NCBI GenBank assembly: GCA_030533085.1
Contig: JAUNJZ010000016.1
Span: 1 to 54,732 of the forward strand
DNA length: 54,732 bases
Origin: Synergistaceae bacterium
Lineage (GTDB): Bacteria; Synergistota; Synergistia; Synergistales; Synergistaceae
Reading direction: 5' to 3'
The position numbers were made by a program, and so were the translations under genes. Below are positions 33,981-43,671 of the stretch, one piece after another. The notes beneath the pieces were generated by a model, which did not search any database, was not told the DNA's origin, and was given only the letters and a program-made list of their open reading frames with translations. Position 1 is the stretch's first letter, and each line of letters opens with the position of its first letter.

Positions 33981-33989
33981 CGTCCGGCC

Positions 33990-34802
33990 TCAGTACATGT
34001 TCATTCCGTAATATATTTCGAGCATTTCTTTTGTAATGCGGTCCTTGATGTCAAGCCGCTCCTCCGGCGGAAGCTCGCGCGGGTCGATGTTGAAGAGATA
34101 GTCGGCTATGCGCATCTCTTTCAGCATCATTTTTGTGTGGAAAATATTCGACTGGTAGACGTTTACGTCAATAGCGTCGTAACGGCGCAGCGTCTCTTCG
34201 TCGATGAAATTCTGAATGGAATTTATCTCATGGTCTTTATAATATTTCTTGCCGTCCACGTCGCGCGTGAAGCCCCGTATCCGGTAATCGAGCGCGATGA
34301 TGTCCGAGTCGAACTGGCCGATGAGGTAATTAAGCGCGGTCAGCGGCGATATCTTTCCGCATGTGGAGACGTCGATATCTACCCTGAAAGAGCTTATATC
34401 GTTGTTTGGATGAAATTCAGGATATGTGTGGACGGTGACATGGCTCTTGTCGAGATGAGCGACGACTGTTTCCCTCTCCTCGCGGAGTCTCTTCGCCCAT
34501 TGTCCTCTGTTGCAGGAGTCGTCTATCTGCGCGGGCGGAACTGATTCTTCGGAGATGAGGATCGTAACGCTGGCCCCCTGCGGGTCGTAATCCTGTTTGG
34601 AAATGTTCAGCACGCAGGCGCCGATTATGTCCGTGACGCCGCACAGTATCTTCGTAAGCCGTTCGGAATTATACTGCTCGTCGATATAGGCGATATAATC
34701 CTTTTTCTCCCTCTCTGTCTTCGCGTAACAGATGTCGTAGATGTTGAAACTCAACGTTTTTGTCAGGTTGTTGAATCCATAGAGCTGGATCTTGTCTTTC
34801 AA
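33990..34802 (-). CDS. speD: S-adenosylmethionine decarboxylase proenzyme, enterobacterial type
   Basis: About 270 residues, the long SpeD form known from Escherichia coli rather than the short Bacillus/Thermotoga form. [20 protein letters not shown] at the N-terminus and [12 protein letters not shown] mark it. The chain self-cleaves before Ser120 to make the pyruvoyl cofactor. It gives decarboxylated SAM for spermidine synthase. TTG at 34802 is chosen because the N-terminus then matches the E. coli form; GTG 34814 and TTG 34826 remain possible. First gene of the operon, with a consensus promoter about 70 bases upstream. Confidence 0.9.
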   Translation of the reverse strand: MKDKIQLYGFNNLTKTLSFNIYDICYAKTEREKKDYIAYIDEQYNSERLTKILCGVTDIIGACVLNISKQDYDPQGASVTILISEESVPPAQIDDSCNRGQWAKRLREERETVVAHLDKSHVTVHTYPEFHPNNDISSFRVDIDVSTCGKISPLTALNYLIGQFDSDIIALDYRIRGFTRDVDGKKYYKDHEINSIQNFIDEETLRRYDAIDVNVYQSNIFHTKMMLKEMRIADYLFNIDPRELPPEERLDIKDRITKEMLEIYYGMNMY

Positions 34803-34877
34803 CCCTATCCCCACGTCCCTTCTCAAGCCGAGGCTTTATATTTTTTCGGCGCGGAAAAATTTCCGGCGCAAAGCATG

Positions 34878-34906
34878 ACTATACATATAAAGGGGAGCTT
34901 TGTCAA
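34878..34906 (-). promoter_or_regulatory. Promoter of the polyamine operon
   Basis: On the minus strand TTGACA (34901-34906), 17-base spacer, TATAGT (34878-34883). The leader contains a GCGCCGGAAA/TTTCCGCGCC-like hairpin followed by A residues, which might modulate expression. Confidence 0.7.
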
Positions 34907-34964
34907 AGCTTTTATGCAATCGCTTGCCTGAAATTTTCATATTTCGCATAGCCGCCGCGAAAAA

Positions 34965-34988
34965 AAAAGGAGAGCCTCGCGGCTCTCC
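34965..34988 (-). terminator. Terminator of the ABC transporter operon
   Basis: GGAGAGCC (34969-34976) and GGCTCTCC (34981-34988) with a 4-base loop, followed on the minus strand by eight or more T residues. Confidence 0.85.
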
Positions 34989-35011
34989 CTTCAGGCTTAT
35001 TGCAGCGCCGT

Positions 35012-36319
35012 CTAATCCTCTTTTAGAGCCGCGGCCTTTGACTGCTTGAGCGCCTTCCAGACGTAGAGTCCGAGCGCAAGCCCTATTACGCCGTAGACCA
35101 TGAAGGTTCTGAAATACTCACCGAGCAGCGCCTGTCCGAAAAGCGACTGACCTATCTCAGGCGACATGATGAACATCGAGTTGAAGAGTATCGTTCCGAA
35201 TATCGCGTTCTTAATATTCGCGTTCGACGTCGACGCGCCTCCGACGAGCAGCGACGCGACGGAGAACATTCCTATCTGCGTATGCGCGTTGTAGGTATTG
35301 AGCGTACCCATATTTTGCAGATAGATTATCTGCCCCCACGCCGCGAGCACCGTTGAGATTACCGTCGCGATTATCCTCGTCTGATCGACGTTGATGCCCG
35401 ATACCTGCGAAACATGCTGGTTGAATCCGGCGGAGCGGAAATCCTGCCCCAGCTTCGTCTTTGTTATCAGCACCGTAAAGATGCAGAGCGCGAGAATGAG
35501 CAGCCCCGTTACCACAGGCACGCGGCGCACCATCAGCAGCGAGGTCTCCGCCGCTATCGAATAGAGGGATACCGCGGCCAGAGCCAGCCCGAGCAGAATA
35601 TTTCCGGCTGCGCTGCGCCTGTTGTTCCTGTAGCCCTCTCCGCGTTTTTCGTTGAACCAGTAGCGCGCGATTGTGAAGATGATGATCCCGACGGCTATCA
35701 CGAGCAGCGCGTAGACGAAAGGCATCGTCCAGATGTCGTCGAGGGCGTACTTGAGGCCGCCGCTCTTGACCGGCACGAGGTCGACGGTCATGCGTATGCC
35801 GATACCGTCAGGCTTTATCATCGGATGCGTCGCAGGAACCGCGATTATCACGCCGACGACGAAGAGGAAGAGGAACTGGTATATTCCGTTCGCAAAGTAT
35901 CCGACGATGAGGCTGGCTATCATCTCCTGCCCTCTCGTCTTGTTGTAGAGCAGACCGGTGAAGTATCCGCAGAGCGCGGCGACGAAGAAGGCTATCACGA
36001 AGGCGTAGAGCAGCCCCGATATGCCGCCAAGCTCAAAATATCTGACTATTGATATCGCTATCTGGCCGGACATAGCGCCGATGACTATTCCGAAGTTAAG
36101 CCCCAGCCCCGCCAGCACCGGTATTATCAGCGACAGCACGAGGAAGGAGTTGCGGAATATGCGGCTCGAAAGCTCCGAGAGGAAGAAGGGGAGCGAGACG
36201 TTATCCGATACGAAGAATCCGAATAGCGTAAAGGCGACGAATATCAGCGTAACTATATTGTCCAGCAGCCATTGTCCGACGCTCTTGTTTTCGGCCGGCG
36301 TCCTGAGAAGCTCGCCCAT
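35012..36319 (-). CDS. ABC transporter permease, ribose/nucleoside-type, second
   Basis: 435-residue inner-membrane protein of the BPD_transp_2 family with about ten helices. GASTSNANIKNAIFGTILFN is the conserved cytoplasmic loop that docks on the ATPase, and LGQDFRSAGFNQHVSQVSGI is another family mark. The N-terminal 20 residues are soluble. Its start overlaps the stop of the preceding permease by one base, so the two are translated as a pair and form a heterodimeric channel. The solute depends on the DUF3798 binding protein and is unknown. Confidence 0.87.
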   Translation of the reverse strand: MGELLRTPAENKSVGQWLLDNIVTLIFVAFTLFGFFVSDNVSLPFFLSELSSRIFRNSFLVLSLIIPVLAGLGLNFGIVIGAMSGQIAISIVRYFELGGISGLLYAFVIAFFVAALCGYFTGLLYNKTRGQEMIASLIVGYFANGIYQFLFLFVVGVIIAVPATHPMIKPDGIGIRMTVDLVPVKSGGLKYALDDIWTMPFVYALLVIAVGIIIFTIARYWFNEKRGEGYRNNRRSAAGNILLGLALAAVSLYSIAAETSLLMVRRVPVVTGLLILALCIFTVLITKTKLGQDFRSAGFNQHVSQVSGINVDQTRIIATVISTVLAAWGQIIYLQNMGTLNTYNAHTQIGMFSVASLLVGGASTSNANIKNAIFGTILFNSMFIMSPEIGQSLFGQALLGEYFRTFMVYGVIGLALGLYVWKALKQSKAAALKED

Positions 36320-37389
36320 TACTTCGCACCTCCCTTGACCTGAGTCAGCGCGTAGAGAATGATGCCGTTCTGGATTATCATCCTCATGATCTCCGAAAGA
36401 TCCGTTCCGGCGAATATCTCATTTGCCACCGGAAGCGCCGTCGTCAGCAGCCCCTGAAAGAGCAGCACGCCGATAATGACATGCGAGACCTTAGCGCGCG
36501 ACGCCGTAGCGCCGCCGATGAGCACCGCCGCGACGGCGGGGAATGCCATCATAAGAGGCGCGGTGTAGAGCTGCGCGTAGCCGAAGCTCTGGGAATAGAC
36601 GATTATTCCGACGGCTCCGAGCACTGTGGAGAGCATATTTGCGTAGACGCGGTTTCTGTCAATATCCAGCCCTGTCGCCTGCGCGAATTTCGGATTGATG
36701 CCTCCGGCCGATATCCCTATGCCTAGTCTGGAGCGGAAGAAGAACCAGACCAGCAGGCAGAAGAAGCCGAAGATGAGCAGCAGCCCCGTCGGTATGATGA
36801 TATCCCCTATACTGAAGGCCATTATGTTGTTCAGTATCTGCGCCGCGCCTACCGCGTCAAGCTGAATGGTCTCGCGCAGGCCTTTACCGATGAACCAGCC
36901 CATTTTCGGATTCTTGAAGGGGAGCATGAGCCACGCCAGGCACATAAGGGCGACGACGGAGAAGCCGGTGTAGGTGGCTATCGTCATCTCCGAGCCTTTG
37001 ACGGCGTTCATCAGCTTGCCGTATCCGTAGCCGACAAGGGCGGCCAGCGGGATGGTTATCGCGAGGGAGAGAGCCAGCCAGCCGAAGCCGGAAGCGCCGG
37101 CCTCGATCGAGCAGACCATCGCGAAAAGCCCGCAGACTATTCCTATAGGCAGCGCGAAGTTCGGGCCGGTGCCGGACTGTATGGCCGGAACCATTGCCAG
37201 AACGAGTATTCCGTTCATCCCCGCGCGCTTTATCGTGTCGGAAAGCAGCGCGGACATCGAAATGCCGACGAAGAAGCCGCTTACCAGCGTCAACAGCCAG
37301 AAAGCCGCGATGATTATCGTAGGCATACCGATGGCGGCGACGGTGTCCTTTATCTTGTAACTAAGGGATCCGCTGTTTATTTCAGCCAT
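36319..37389 (-). CDS. ABC transporter permease, ribose/nucleoside-type, first
   Basis: 356-residue BPD_transp_2 permease with eight to ten helices. NPKFAQATGLDIDRNRVYAN and LIGGATASRAKVSHVIIGVL are the docking loop region. Begins 2 bases after the ATPase stop. GGAG lies upstream of ATG 37389. Works with the second permease. Confidence 0.87.
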   Translation of the reverse strand: MAEINSGSLSYKIKDTVAAIGMPTIIIAAFWLLTLVSGFFVGISMSALLSDTIKRAGMNGILVLAMVPAIQSGTGPNFALPIGIVCGLFAMVCSIEAGASGFGWLALSLAITIPLAALVGYGYGKLMNAVKGSEMTIATYTGFSVVALMCLAWLMLPFKNPKMGWFIGKGLRETIQLDAVGAAQILNNIMAFSIGDIIIPTGLLLIFGFFCLLVWFFFRSRLGIGISAGGINPKFAQATGLDIDRNRVYANMLSTVLGAVGIIVYSQSFGYAQLYTAPLMMAFPAVAAVLIGGATASRAKVSHVIIGVLLFQGLLTTALPVANEIFAGTDLSEIMRMIIQNGIILYALTQVKGGAK

Positions 37390-37391
37390 TT

Positions 37392-38987
37392 TTAAAGACT
37401 CCTTTCAGCGGTATTTGCTTTGCTTCCGGACATGAGAAGGCCGAACTCGGCGTCTGTCGCGTCCGGCGGCAGGACTCCGCCGATTTTGCCCTCGCAGATT
37501 ATCACGATCCTGTCGCATATACTGCGAAGCTCCGCCAGCTCAGATGAGGTCATCACTATCGTCATTCCCATCTCTTCATTGAGCTTGAGCAGGAGGTCGA
37601 GAATAAGCTTCTTCGCGCCGATGTCTATGCCGCGCGTCGGCTCGGATACGAACAGGAATGTAGGCTCCTGCGTGAGCGCCCTCGCGACGCAGACCTTCTG
37701 CTGATTGCCTCCGCTCAGGCTTCCGGTGTGCTGCGCCGGCGACTCGCAGCGGATGTCCAGCTCCTTTATCATCCGGAGCGCGTGACTGCGCATTTCGCTG
37801 TCATTCTGGAATTTCATGCCCATAACATTTTTCATGAAGCGGTTTTTTATCTGCATAGCAGTGAAGGCGATGTTCAGCTCTATTGACTCGTTGAGCAGTA
37901 GTCCGACGCCCTTTCTGTCCTCGCTCACGAAAGCTATCCCTGACTCGATGGTGGAATGCGGGTCGTTGAGCTTCAGCTCTTTGCCCTTAAAGACCACCCT
38001 GCCTCTCGTCGGGTAAGTTCCCATAATGCCGTTCGCTATGCCCAGCTTTCCCTGACCGGCAAGACCGCCTATACCGACTATCTCGCCCTTCTTTACTTGA
38101 AGGTCGATCCCTTTGACCTTCTCTCCCGGCATTGCGACGTGAAGATCCTCTATGCTCAGCTCTATCTCGTCGGAAATATTTACGCGGGGGCCGCCGGCGC
38201 GCTCGATAGAGACCTTTCTTCCTATCATCAGCGAGGCTATCTCAGCGGCGTTGGTGTCGGAGATATTTTTCGTCGCGACATGCTCTCCGTCGCGCAGCAC
38301 GGTCACTCTGTCCGCTACGCTCACTATCTCGTCCAGCCTGTGGCTGATGAAGATGATGCCGATGCCCATCCCCGCCAGCCTCCTGATAGCTGCCAGCAGA
38401 TTCTGCGCCTCGCTTTCGGTCAGCACCGCCGTCGGCTCGTCAAAGACAAGTATTTTCAGCCCCGTCTTGTCGATTTCCCTTGCGATTTCGATAAACTCCA
38501 TATGTCCGACGGGAAGCCCGGCGACGACGGTATAGGCCTCGATGTCCATATCGAGCTTATCCAGCGCCTTGCGGGAGTCCGCGTTCATGCTCGCCATGTC
38601 GATGGTCTCAAGCCTCTTTCCGAATACGCGAGAGATCACGTTTGGCGATGTTATTTCCCTGTTAAGCTTGATATTTTCGGCTATCGTATACTGCGGTATG
38701 AGCATGAATTCCTGATGAACCATGCCTATCCCCGCCTCCATAGCCGCGTGCGGGGACTTTATATCGACCTTCTTTCCGTCGATAAGTATATCTCCCGAGT
38801 AGCCGCCTGTCGTATGAATGACCGGCATTCCGAAGAGGATATTCATAAGAGTCGATTTTCCGGCCCCGTTCTCCCCGATGAGCGCGTGTATCTCGCCTTT
38901 CTTTACGTCGAAGCTGATATTGCTCAGGACGTTATTGCCATAATAGTTTTTTGAAACGTTACGAAAACAAAGAAGGTCTTCGCTCAA
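37392..38987 (-). CDS. ABC transporter ATPase with two nucleotide-binding domains
   Basis: About 531 residues, RbsA/YufO-like. First half: Walker A GENGAGKSTLMNILFG, Walker B ILVFDEPTAVL; its signature loop (LPVGHMEFIEIARE) is degenerate. Second half: Walker A-like GLAGQGKLGIANG and a good signature LSGGNQQKVCVARAL, with SEPTRGIDIGAK. One normal and one degenerate site is usual for this subfamily. TTG at 38987 sits 8 bases after GGGGGA; GTG 38993 is too close to it. The gene follows the binding-protein gene but is separated from it by a strong hairpin. Confidence 0.88.
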   Translation of the reverse strand: MSEDLLCFRNVSKNYYGNNVLSNISFDVKKGEIHALIGENGAGKSTLMNILFGMPVIHTTGGYSGDILIDGKKVDIKSPHAAMEAGIGMVHQEFMLIPQYTIAENIKLNREITSPNVISRVFGKRLETIDMASMNADSRKALDKLDMDIEAYTVVAGLPVGHMEFIEIAREIDKTGLKILVFDEPTAVLTESEAQNLLAAIRRLAGMGIGIIFISHRLDEIVSVADRVTVLRDGEHVATKNISDTNAAEIASLMIGRKVSIERAGGPRVNISDEIELSIEDLHVAMPGEKVKGIDLQVKKGEIVGIGGLAGQGKLGIANGIMGTYPTRGRVVFKGKELKLNDPHSTIESGIAFVSEDRKGVGLLLNESIELNIAFTAMQIKNRFMKNVMGMKFQNDSEMRSHALRMIKELDIRCESPAQHTGSLSGGNQQKVCVARALTQEPTFLFVSEPTRGIDIGAKKLILDLLLKLNEEMGMTIVMTSSELAELRSICDRIVIICEGKIGGVLPPDATDAEFGLLMSGSKANTAERSL

Positions 38988-39030
38988 CAGCACTTCCCCC
39001 TCTTTTCTGTGTTGGTATGTTCATCTTCAA

Positions 39031-39068
39031 AAAAAGAATTCGCAGAATCGGACTGCGAATTCTTTTTT
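39031..39068 (-). terminator. Intra-operon terminator between binding protein and ATPase genes
   Basis: A 15-bp perfect stem (39031-39045 with 39053-39067) and a 7-base loop, rich in A on one side and T on the other. It works in either direction. Partial read-through would give much more binding protein than transporter, a common design. Confidence 0.8.
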
Positions 39069-39122
39069 GTTTGCATGTCGTTAAATTGCAGCTGTTACCC
39101 TATACGATACTATACCGCGCGG

Positions 39123-40265
39123 TTAGTATGTGAGGAAGTCCATCAGGACAAAAAGATACGTGGGGTACTTTTTGCCGGCTTCGTCGACATAGGGATTTGT
39201 GGTGACTTTGACCTTCGCGTAGTCGCCCATGCACTTCTCAAGCACGGGAACATTCAGCTTGTCAAAGGGAACTTCGCCGTCGATGACCTTCAGCGCGTAT
39301 TCCGTTCCGGCGACTGTCGCCATCATAGCGACGGGAACCGGCCATGTCGAGAGTCTGCCGGATACGCCCTTTTCCTTGAGTATCCTCTTCGTCTCGGCTA
39401 TGACGTGCTCCAGGTTTCCCTGCTGTTCGGTGTTCGACTGAATGCCGAGCGCCGTCGGGAATCCGTGGTAGGGCGACGGGCAGCAGGGCTGCGGATAGAT
39501 AGCCTTCGCGTCTACAACGGCCTTGATGAGCGGAATCTGCATCGCGCAGTTCGTTGAGAAGAAGGCCGTATCCTTGCCATACTTGGCTACCATCTTCGGA
39601 ACGTCTTCAAGGATGAACTGCTGCGCGCCGGGAAGTCCGGAGTCTCCGGTGGGGTCGGGAGCTGTGGCGTCAACAAATTCGAGGCCGAGCTCCGCGCATT
39701 TCTTTCTCATAAGCTCTCTGCGCGATGAGAGAAGAACCTGCGACATATGTCTCGGGAAGGAATAGTGGACAAAGGTTTTCGCTCCGAGTTTCTTTGCCTG
39801 AACGGGGATGGCGTCTCCCATTCCAAGCTCGTCGGGCTGAATGATAAGCTGCGCGCGGGCGGCGACATCCGGGGGGTTCTCCTGCGGCGTCGCGTAGACG
39901 ATGAAGACGTCTTTCCTTGTCTCCAGAAGCTTATCGACCGCGGCATTCGTTCCGGGCACGGCCTGATTGATGATGAGAGCCTTGACCTCGGGGTCGTAGG
40001 CGAGTCTGGCCACGATGCTGACCATCTGCTCCTGCTCGGCCATGAAGTTGTCCGGCCATGTCACGTGGACGATGCGGTCGCCGTACTTCTTGGCCATTTC
40101 CTGAGCGGAACGGTATTCCTCTTCGTTCTGGGAGACCGTATTCGTTACGATTGCTACCTTACCCTTTTTCGCCGCCGCTGCTTCAGCCGCGGGAACGAGG
40201 GCCGCCGTCGTAAGGAACACGAACGCCAGAACTGACGCCATGGAGATAATCCAACGATTCTTCAC
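39123..40265 (-). CDS. DUF3798 family ABC substrate-binding protein
   Basis: About 380 residues from GTG 40265, which has AGGAGG 8 bases upstream. Signal peptide MKNRWIISMASVLAFVFLTT with cleavage after the Ala-rich stretch near 27-29. The mature part (KVAIVTNTVSQNEEEYRSAQ ... GKDTAFFSTNCAMQIPLIKA) has the periplasmic-binding-protein type 1 fold and matches DUF3798, a family typical of anaerobes with no known ligand. No lipobox Cys is seen, so it is likely free in the periplasm. First gene of the transporter operon with a consensus promoter. Confidence 0.82.
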   Translation of the reverse strand: MKNRWIISMASVLAFVFLTTAALVPAAEAAAAKKGKVAIVTNTVSQNEEEYRSAQEMAKKYGDRIVHVTWPDNFMAEQEQMVSIVARLAYDPEVKALIINQAVPGTNAAVDKLLETRKDVFIVYATPQENPPDVAARAQLIIQPDELGMGDAIPVQAKKLGAKTFVHYSFPRHMSQVLLSSRRELMRKKCAELGLEFVDATAPDPTGDSGLPGAQQFILEDVPKMVAKYGKDTAFFSTNCAMQIPLIKAVVDAKAIYPQPCCPSPYHGFPTALGIQSNTEQQGNLEHVIAETKRILKEKGVSGRLSTWPVPVAMMATVAGTEYALKVIDGEVPFDKLNVPVLEKCMGDYAKVKVTTNPYVDEAGKKYPTYLFVLMDFLTY

Positions 40266-40311
40266 TAATGGTGCCTCCTTCGGAAATATGAAATATGGAA
40301 TTACTTCGCTA

Positions 40312-40340
40312 ATTCTAAGCCATTTGCGGGGGCATGTCAA
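40312..40340 (-). promoter_or_regulatory. Promoter of the ABC transporter operon
   Basis: On the minus strand TTGACA (40335-40340), 17-base spacer, TAGAAT (40312-40317). Confidence 0.75.
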
Positions 40341-40436
40341 TCTATGGCCAAAAAGCTGATGTATCAAAAGACCGCCCCACGGAAGAGCCGAAAACGAAAA
40401 GATTTATAAAGCTTTCCCCGCATTTTGTTTCAAAAC

Positions 40437-40463
40437 TTGACAGGGCGTTCCGCCGAGTAATAT
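40437..40463 (+). promoter_or_regulatory. Putative promoter of the M24 peptidase gene
   Basis: TTGACA (40437-40442) with TAATAT at 40458-40463 after a slightly short spacer of 15. The 320-base stretch between the two divergent genes holds only these promoters and a leader. Confidence 0.4.
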
Positions 40464-40588
40464 CATTGTAAAGGTTAAAGGCTCCGGCATCTCTCTTCTG
40501 TTGATATATCAGTTCAGGCGAGCGGTAAAAGTGCCTTTATATACATTCAGCGGGAGCGGAAAAACTATCCTAACGGGAGGTTCTGACC

Positions 40589-41692
40589 ATGATCAGAAAA
40601 GAAAGAGTAGATCGTCTTGCGCGGGAACTGCAAAGCAGGGGACTGGACGCCATTTATATCGGCCCCTCCAGCGACCTTGAATACATCGGCGGCCTCGACA
40701 CACACCCCGACGAGCGCGTGCGCGGCCTTATGGTCGATAAAAACGGAGGCTGCTTCGCGATGACGCCGCTCCTTTATAAAGAGGAGATAGTCAACGCCTT
40801 CGGCGACGTCCCCTTCTACGCGGAATGGAATGACCACGAGGGTTTCACCGGCGCATTCCGCCGCGGCTGCGAGCGCCTCGGACTGCTCGGCGGCAGGGTA
40901 GCCTTCAACGACGGAGTGAGAGCTGTCGATATGCTGGCGATACGCGACGCGATGAATATTCAGCTCTTCAACGGGCAGGACGTTCTGGCCCTGCTGCGTT
41001 CCGTGAAGGACGAGGAAGAGCTTGATAATCTCAGAGAGGCGGCGCGCATGATAGACGCCGTCGTTGATAAGCTTTTTCTCTTTATCAGGCCGGGAATGAA
41101 AGAGCGCGACGTCGTGAAGAAGATTCCTGAGCTGCTGGAAGAGGCCGGCTGCACGGAGATATCCTTCTCTCCCATCGTCGCCAGCGGCCCCAACGGCTCC
41201 ATGCCGCACTACGGCGGAGACCAGCGCGTCATTCAGGAGCGGGACGTCATCATTCTCGACCTTGGCTGCCGTTATAAATCCTATTGTTCTGACACCTCAA
41301 GGACATTCTTCGTGGGCGAACCGACGCGGGAGCAGCGCGAGGTCTACGAGATAGTGCGCCGCGCGCAGGCCGCCGGAGAGGCCGCCGTCCAGCCGGGGGC
41401 GACGGGGCAGGATGTTGACCGCGCCGCGCGCGCGGTGATAGAAGAGGCCGGCTACGGAAAATATTTCTTCAACAGAGTAGGGCACGGCGTCGGAATCGCG
41501 GTACATGAGAATCCGTACATCATCGAAGGCAACGACAGGCCGCTGCTGCCCGGCAACGTATTCAGCGTAGAGCCGGGAATATATATAGAAGGCAAATTCG
41601 GAATGCGCGTGGAGAACCTCGTGGCGGTAAAGTCGGACGGAACGGCGGAGGCGCTGAACAAAACGACGCGCGAAATGAGGATAATAAGATAA
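40589..41692 (+). CDS. M24 aminopeptidase/prolidase (Xaa-Pro peptidase family)
   Basis: 367-residue pita-bread metallopeptidase that removes residues before or after proline from short peptides. All five metal ligands are visible: Asp224 and Asp235 (ILDLGCRYKSYCSDTSRTF), His299 (GHGVGIAVHENP), Glu328 (VEPGIYIEG) and Glu342 (MRVENLV). The N-terminal creatinase-like domain is present. Length fits PepQ/YpdF-type enzymes. ATG has GGGAGG upstream. It fits an organism living on peptides and amino acids. Confidence 0.92.
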   Translation: MIRKERVDRLARELQSRGLDAIYIGPSSDLEYIGGLDTHPDERVRGLMVDKNGGCFAMTPLLYKEEIVNAFGDVPFYAEWNDHEGFTGAFRRGCERLGLLGGRVAFNDGVRAVDMLAIRDAMNIQLFNGQDVLALLRSVKDEEELDNLREAARMIDAVVDKLFLFIRPGMKERDVVKKIPELLEEAGCTEISFSPIVASGPNGSMPHYGGDQRVIQERDVIILDLGCRYKSYCSDTSRTFFVGEPTREQREVYEIVRRAQAAGEAAVQPGATGQDVDRAARAVIEEAGYGKYFFNRVGHGVGIAVHENPYIIEGNDRPLLPGNVFSVEPGIYIEGKFGMRVENLVAVKSDGTAEALNKTTREMRIIR

Positions 41693-41725
41693 TAGGCGAC
41701 GCGGATAAATAAGCTGCGGCGAAAT

Positions 41726-41754
41726 AAAAACGGGGCTGAGCGCCCCGTTTTTTG
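41726..41754. terminator. Bidirectional terminator
   Basis: CGGGGC/GCCCCG stem with A run before and T run after, between the convergent peptidase and methyltransferase genes. Confidence 0.85.
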
Positions 41755-41782
41755 TTTCGCTTTTTTCTTCAGCGCGCCGCGG

Positions 41783-42538
41783 CTATTCCGCCGGCTTCAC
41801 GGCGAGGAAGCGCAGCCGCACATAATCGGCCGTCCAGCCCTTCTCCTCGTCGTACAGCGTCGGGCGGCAGTAAGCTTCGACCTCCTGATAGAAGTTCTCC
41901 CTCTCCGCCTCAGAAAAACCCTCAGTGTGGCTGGCGGAAAAAACCTCCAGCCAGCCGCGCAGTCCGGCCGGCAGCGGGGTAGGGCGGTCTATGCGCGCGA
42001 TAAATTTTACCTGAAAGCCCTGATTCTCCAGTATCTTTGAAAAGACCCCCAGCTCGGGATACTTCCACGGGTTGCGCGCCTTGTAGTCGATGCCGCGCTT
42101 GATGAGAGATATCTTCATACCCTCGCGGATAATGCGTATACAGCCCTCGCCTCCGCACTCGGCGGCGAAGCGCCCGCCGGGCTTCAGCAGATTCCAGACG
42201 CGGCGCGCCACTGAATAGTGGTCAGACATCCAATGTATCGCCGCGTTGCTTATCACCGCGTCAAACTTTTCCTCCATCTTCAGCGTCTGCGCGTCGGCGG
42301 GAAATGCCTCGACGCCTAGCTCACGCGCGGCCGCCGCCATCTCGGGGCTGGAATCGACGCCGACGACGGAGCAGCCCATATCGGCCAGCCTTTTTGTCAA
42401 AATGCCTGTTCCGCAGCCGAGGTCAAGTATCCTCTCTCCCGCCTTCGGCTCAAGCAGCTCTATCACCGGTTCTCCCAACTTTGCGACGAAGTCCGCGTTC
42501 TTCATGTATTCCCGCGGGTTCCAGATTTGATTTGTCAT
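41783..42538 (-). CDS. SAM-dependent methyltransferase, trans-aconitate methyltransferase-like
   Basis: 251-residue class I methyltransferase. Motif I is ILDLGCGTGILTKRLADMGC, followed by GVDSSPEMAAAAR and the post-motif NAAIHWMSDH. The whole layout, including NPREYMKNADFVAKLGEPVI at the N-terminus, resembles trans-aconitate 2-methyltransferase and related small-molecule O-methyltransferases. Actual acceptor not certain. It lies 94 bases after the IclR regulator on the same strand and may be co-transcribed. Confidence 0.8.
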   Translation of the reverse strand: MTNQIWNPREYMKNADFVAKLGEPVIELLEPKAGERILDLGCGTGILTKRLADMGCSVVGVDSSPEMAAAARELGVEAFPADAQTLKMEEKFDAVISNAAIHWMSDHYSVARRVWNLLKPGGRFAAECGGEGCIRIIREGMKISLIKRGIDYKARNPWKYPELGVFSKILENQGFQVKFIARIDRPTPLPAGLRGWLEVFSASHTEGFSEAERENFYQEVEAYCRPTLYDEEKGWTADYVRLRFLAVKPAE

Positions 42539-42632
42539 AGACGGGCACCTCTTTCTTGAAGCGCCGCCGAAAGCGCCGCGTCAAACGCGCGCCGGCGGCG
42601 GAAGCTGAATTGTGTTGCCTTTACGTCCTGTA

Positions 42633-43376
42633 TTATATCTGAGTTGCCAGCTCTCTGCACATCTTTTGTATCTGAGGAACGAGATTGACCGCCCGCTCCT
42701 CCGTGAATCTCTGCGAAGGGCCGGCGATGGAAAAGGAGAAGGCCAGCTCCCCGCGGCGGTTGAAGATAGGTACGGCAACGGATAGGATACCCTCCTCGCG
42801 GTCTCCGTAGCTCAAAGCGTAACCGAGCGTGCGCACATTCGACAGCTCCGCGCGCAGTCTGTCTGGCTCATAAAGGGTCGCCTCCGTGATCTTATGCGCC
42901 TTTTTTATCTCGCGCTCTATGGCCTCCTCGCCGAGGAAGGCCAAAAGCGCCCTGCCGCCGGCTCCGGCCCAGAGCGGCAGACGGTCTCCCACCCGCATCA
43001 CGCACTGCATAGACAGCAGGCTCTCCACATGCTCAAAACAGGCGCGGTCCTCGCCGACCACGCCGTAGAGCGACACAGCCTCCTTTGTCTCGTCGCGCAT
43101 CTGCTTCATATAAGGATAAATTATCTGCTGCGGGCGAAAATTGGCCTTCGCCACGCTGCCGAGCAGATACAGCTGATTGCCGAGAGAATAACAGCGGTCG
43201 CTGTGGCGGTGGAGCATATTCAGACTTTCAAGCGTATTCGCGAGACGCAGCGTAGTGGTTATCGGGAGCTGTATCCTCTCCGCCAGCTCGCTGAGCGTCA
43301 GCTTATAATCGTCTCTTGTGAACGCCTTCAAAATCGAAAAGGCGCGTCCTACGGAACGTACAGAATCTTCTTTCAT
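42633..43376 (-). CDS. IclR-family transcriptional regulator
   Basis: 247 residues from ATG 43376, directly preceded by AGGAGG. Winged helix (about 5-65: SVGRAFSILKAF, LTLSELAERIQLPITTTLRL), then the effector domain with AGGRALLAFLGE and the C-terminal VAVPIFNRRGELAFSFSIAGPS. IclR members sense small aromatic or carboxylate effectors. Its promoter region is shared with the divergent surface-protein gene, so it could also touch that gene, though this is only positional. Confidence 0.9.
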   Translation of the reverse strand: MKEDSVRSVGRAFSILKAFTRDDYKLTLSELAERIQLPITTTLRLANTLESLNMLHRHSDRCYSLGNQLYLLGSVAKANFRPQQIIYPYMKQMRDETKEAVSLYGVVGEDRACFEHVESLLSMQCVMRVGDRLPLWAGAGGRALLAFLGEEAIEREIKKAHKITEATLYEPDRLRAELSNVRTLGYALSYGDREEGILSVAVPIFNRRGELAFSFSIAGPSQRFTEERAVNLVPQIQKMCRELATQI

Positions 43377-43548
43377 GGCTGCCTCCTGAATGTATCCTCT
43401 TTCCAACGTATGGAATAAAATTGCGTTTTACCGGACAATAATAGTTGAAAGCGCCGAACTTTGCAACGGCAGCGCGGCATTTTTATTATACGCGGCTTCC
43501 ACCTCGCCCTCACATTTCCCTCTTGCTGAAAAAAATAAAATCCGCCGC

Positions 43549-43577
43549 TTGACAGTAGCCCTAAAAAATTATATTGT
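43549..43577 (+). promoter_or_regulatory. Promoter of the poly-C surface-protein gene
   Basis: TTGACA (43549-43554), exact 17-base spacer, TATTGT (43572-43577). The start codon lies about 90 bases downstream. Confidence 0.65.
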
Positions 43578-43671
43578 ACTTCTGTGGATGACTTTATGCG
43601 CGGGGCGGGCGGCTTTTTTCTCTGCCGCGCCGTAAGGCCGGCCAAATCTAAAATCGTAAGGAGCCATAAAA

